The position numbers were made by a program, and so were the translations under genes. A DNA stretch of 64,000 nucleotides from Mariluticola halotolerans (GTDB lineage Bacteria > Pseudomonadota > Alphaproteobacteria > Rhizobiales > Devosiaceae): the NCBI RefSeq assembly GCF_021611515.1, contig NZ_CP090960.1, forward strand, positions 2,958,001-3,022,000, written 5' to 3'. This document shows, piece by piece, positions 63,454-64,000 of the stretch. Below the pieces are notes generated by a model. That model did not search any database. It saw nothing but the letters and a program-made list of their open reading frames with translations, and was not told where the DNA came from. How positions within the stretch are numbered: the first letter of the stretch is position 1; every line of letters starts with the position of its first letter.

Positions 63454-64000
63454 GTGGCTGAAAGCCCCGATGATCGGTTCACGCCAAAGCTCGGTCGCAT
63501 ACGTAGAGCGGGTGGTAAGCGCACCAAGTCCTATCTCAATCGGGTGCTAAACCAAATATCAGCGGCGGGTCAGAATGGCTTCGTAATTGGTGTTGGTTCG
63601 AAACAATTTACAGGCACGCGGATAGGGCGCGGCAATCAGGTCATGCAGCACCGTCGCGTCGGTCACAGTTTCGGACCATCTTATCGTCGTGTGGTGATCA
63701 AGACGCGGATCGTCAAACTCAAGGGCGGCGGCATCGGTGCGGCGTCGGCACATATGCGATATCTGCAGCGCGAAGGTGTCGCGCAGAATAACGAGCCGGG
63801 TCAGCTCTATAATGCGAATTCCAATGAGGCAGATGGCAAGGCTTTACTGGAACGAAGCGAGGGCGACCGGCATCAGTTCCGGTTCATTCTTTCTGCCGAG
63901 GGCGCGACAGAGCTGGCCGATCTAAAACCCTTTGTTCGTGACCTCATGCAAACTATGGAGCATGATCTCAGCACCAAGCTAGATTGGGTGGCGGTCGATC
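63454..64000 (+). CDS. rlxS: Relaxase/mobilisation nuclease, DUF3363 type (RlxS-like), cut by window edge
   Basis: From a GTG at 63454 (MAESPDDRFTPKLGRIRR) the frame stays open to the window end (182 codons). The segment VVIKTRIVKLKGGGIGAASA HMRYLQREGV is typical of ICE relaxases with a DUF3363 domain, and FRFILSAEGATELADLKPFV follows. It nicks oriT and pilots DNA to the recipient. No strong ribosome site precedes the GTG, and a GTG at 63430 is also possible. Confidence 0.85.
   Translation, partial: MAESPDDRFTPKLGRIRRAGGKRTKSYLNRVLNQISAAGQNGFVIGVGSKQFTGTRIGRGNQVMQHRRVGHSFGPSYRRVVIKTRIVKLKGGGIGAASAHMRYLQREGVAQNNEPGQLYNANSNEADGKALLERSEGDRHQFRFILSAEGATELADLKPFVRDLMQTMEHDLSTKLDWVAVD

Larger units (their letters stand above)
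31632..64000. mobile_element. Integrative and conjugative element, ICEMlSym-type transfer module, right end outside window
   Basis: Bounded on the left by the 3' end of tRNA-Met (attL in the T-arm to CCA part). It holds an integrase, catabolic cargo, quorum-sensing control (LuxR/LuxI, FseA-like, QseM-like, QseC-like), ArdA, ParB-like, RdfS-like, TraF and RlxS-like genes. The arrangement resembles the transfer genes of the Mesorhizobium symbiosis island family. The right end and attR, expected to repeat about 20 bases of the tRNA 3' end, lie beyond 64000. The tRNA is intact on the chromosome side. Confidence 0.85.

Overview
The window reads as a chromosome segment of a motile alphaproteobacterium, most likely Hyphomicrobiales (Devosia-like is a guess). 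It carries the CtrA control genes (ctrA, chpT, sciP), a Caulobacter-type flagellar run ending in flbD, an EipA/DUF1134 protein, a type-2 argC and a high-GC backbone. About the first 31.6 kb is ordinary chromosome. The rest is an integrated conjugative element (ICE) that runs off the right edge.

Backbone, 1-31.6 kb. A thiB gene, cut by the left edge, lies behind a TPP riboswitch and is divergent from thiamine pyrophosphokinase. Next come a four-gene sulfur operon (secreted rhodanese, YeeE/YedE thiosulfate-type transporter, a small Cys/Pro-rich protein, a His-rich hypothetical), then rpoH, rluD, several envelope proteins, chpT with a single-domain response regulator, argC and a DUF1127-like small protein. 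ctrA is divergent from fliI-fliJ. A 1.1 kb mosaic of palindromic repeats precedes sdaA. The flagellar genes flhA, flbD, fliN, fliH, fliG, fliF, then sciP, flgD and fliK follow on the minus strand. Near-consensus CtrA boxes lie before fliI, fliF and sciP, and a near-perfect sigma-54 promoter lies before fliK-flgD. mnmA, an AI-2E family transporter and a tRNA-Met(CAU) gene close the backbone.

ICE, about 31.66 kb to beyond 64 kb. A tyrosine integrase sits beside the 3' end of tRNA-Met. The far end carries a transfer and regulation module of the ICEMlSym(R7A) type: LuxR (TraR-like), LuxI (TraI-like) with a lux-box palindrome, an FseA-like activator split in two frames with a UUU-C slip site, a QseM-like antiactivator divergent from a QseC-like repressor with paired palindromes, ArdA, a ParB-like protein, DUF736, an RdfS-like excisionase, DUF2840, TraF and the start of a relaxase.

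ICE cargo, 33.8-54.8 kb. This is a catabolic island: 4-hydroxybenzoate 3-monooxygenase (pobA), three KstD-like FAD desaturases, three short-chain dehydrogenases, an extended-SDR epimerase, a shikimate-dehydrogenase-like enzyme, a TIM-barrel isomerase/dehydratase-like enzyme, a Gfo/Idh/MocA oxidoreductase, two NIPSNAP proteins, a five-gene Liv-type ABC importer, and IclR and AraC regulators. My reading is that it imports hydroaromatic or alicyclic carboxylates, oxidises ring hydroxyls to ketones, desaturates the ring to 4-hydroxybenzoate and hydroxylates that to protocatechuate. An AroE-like plus dehydratase-like branch may enter at protocatechuate. No ring-cleavage genes are in view. The pathway is inferred from gene content, and the substrate is not proven.
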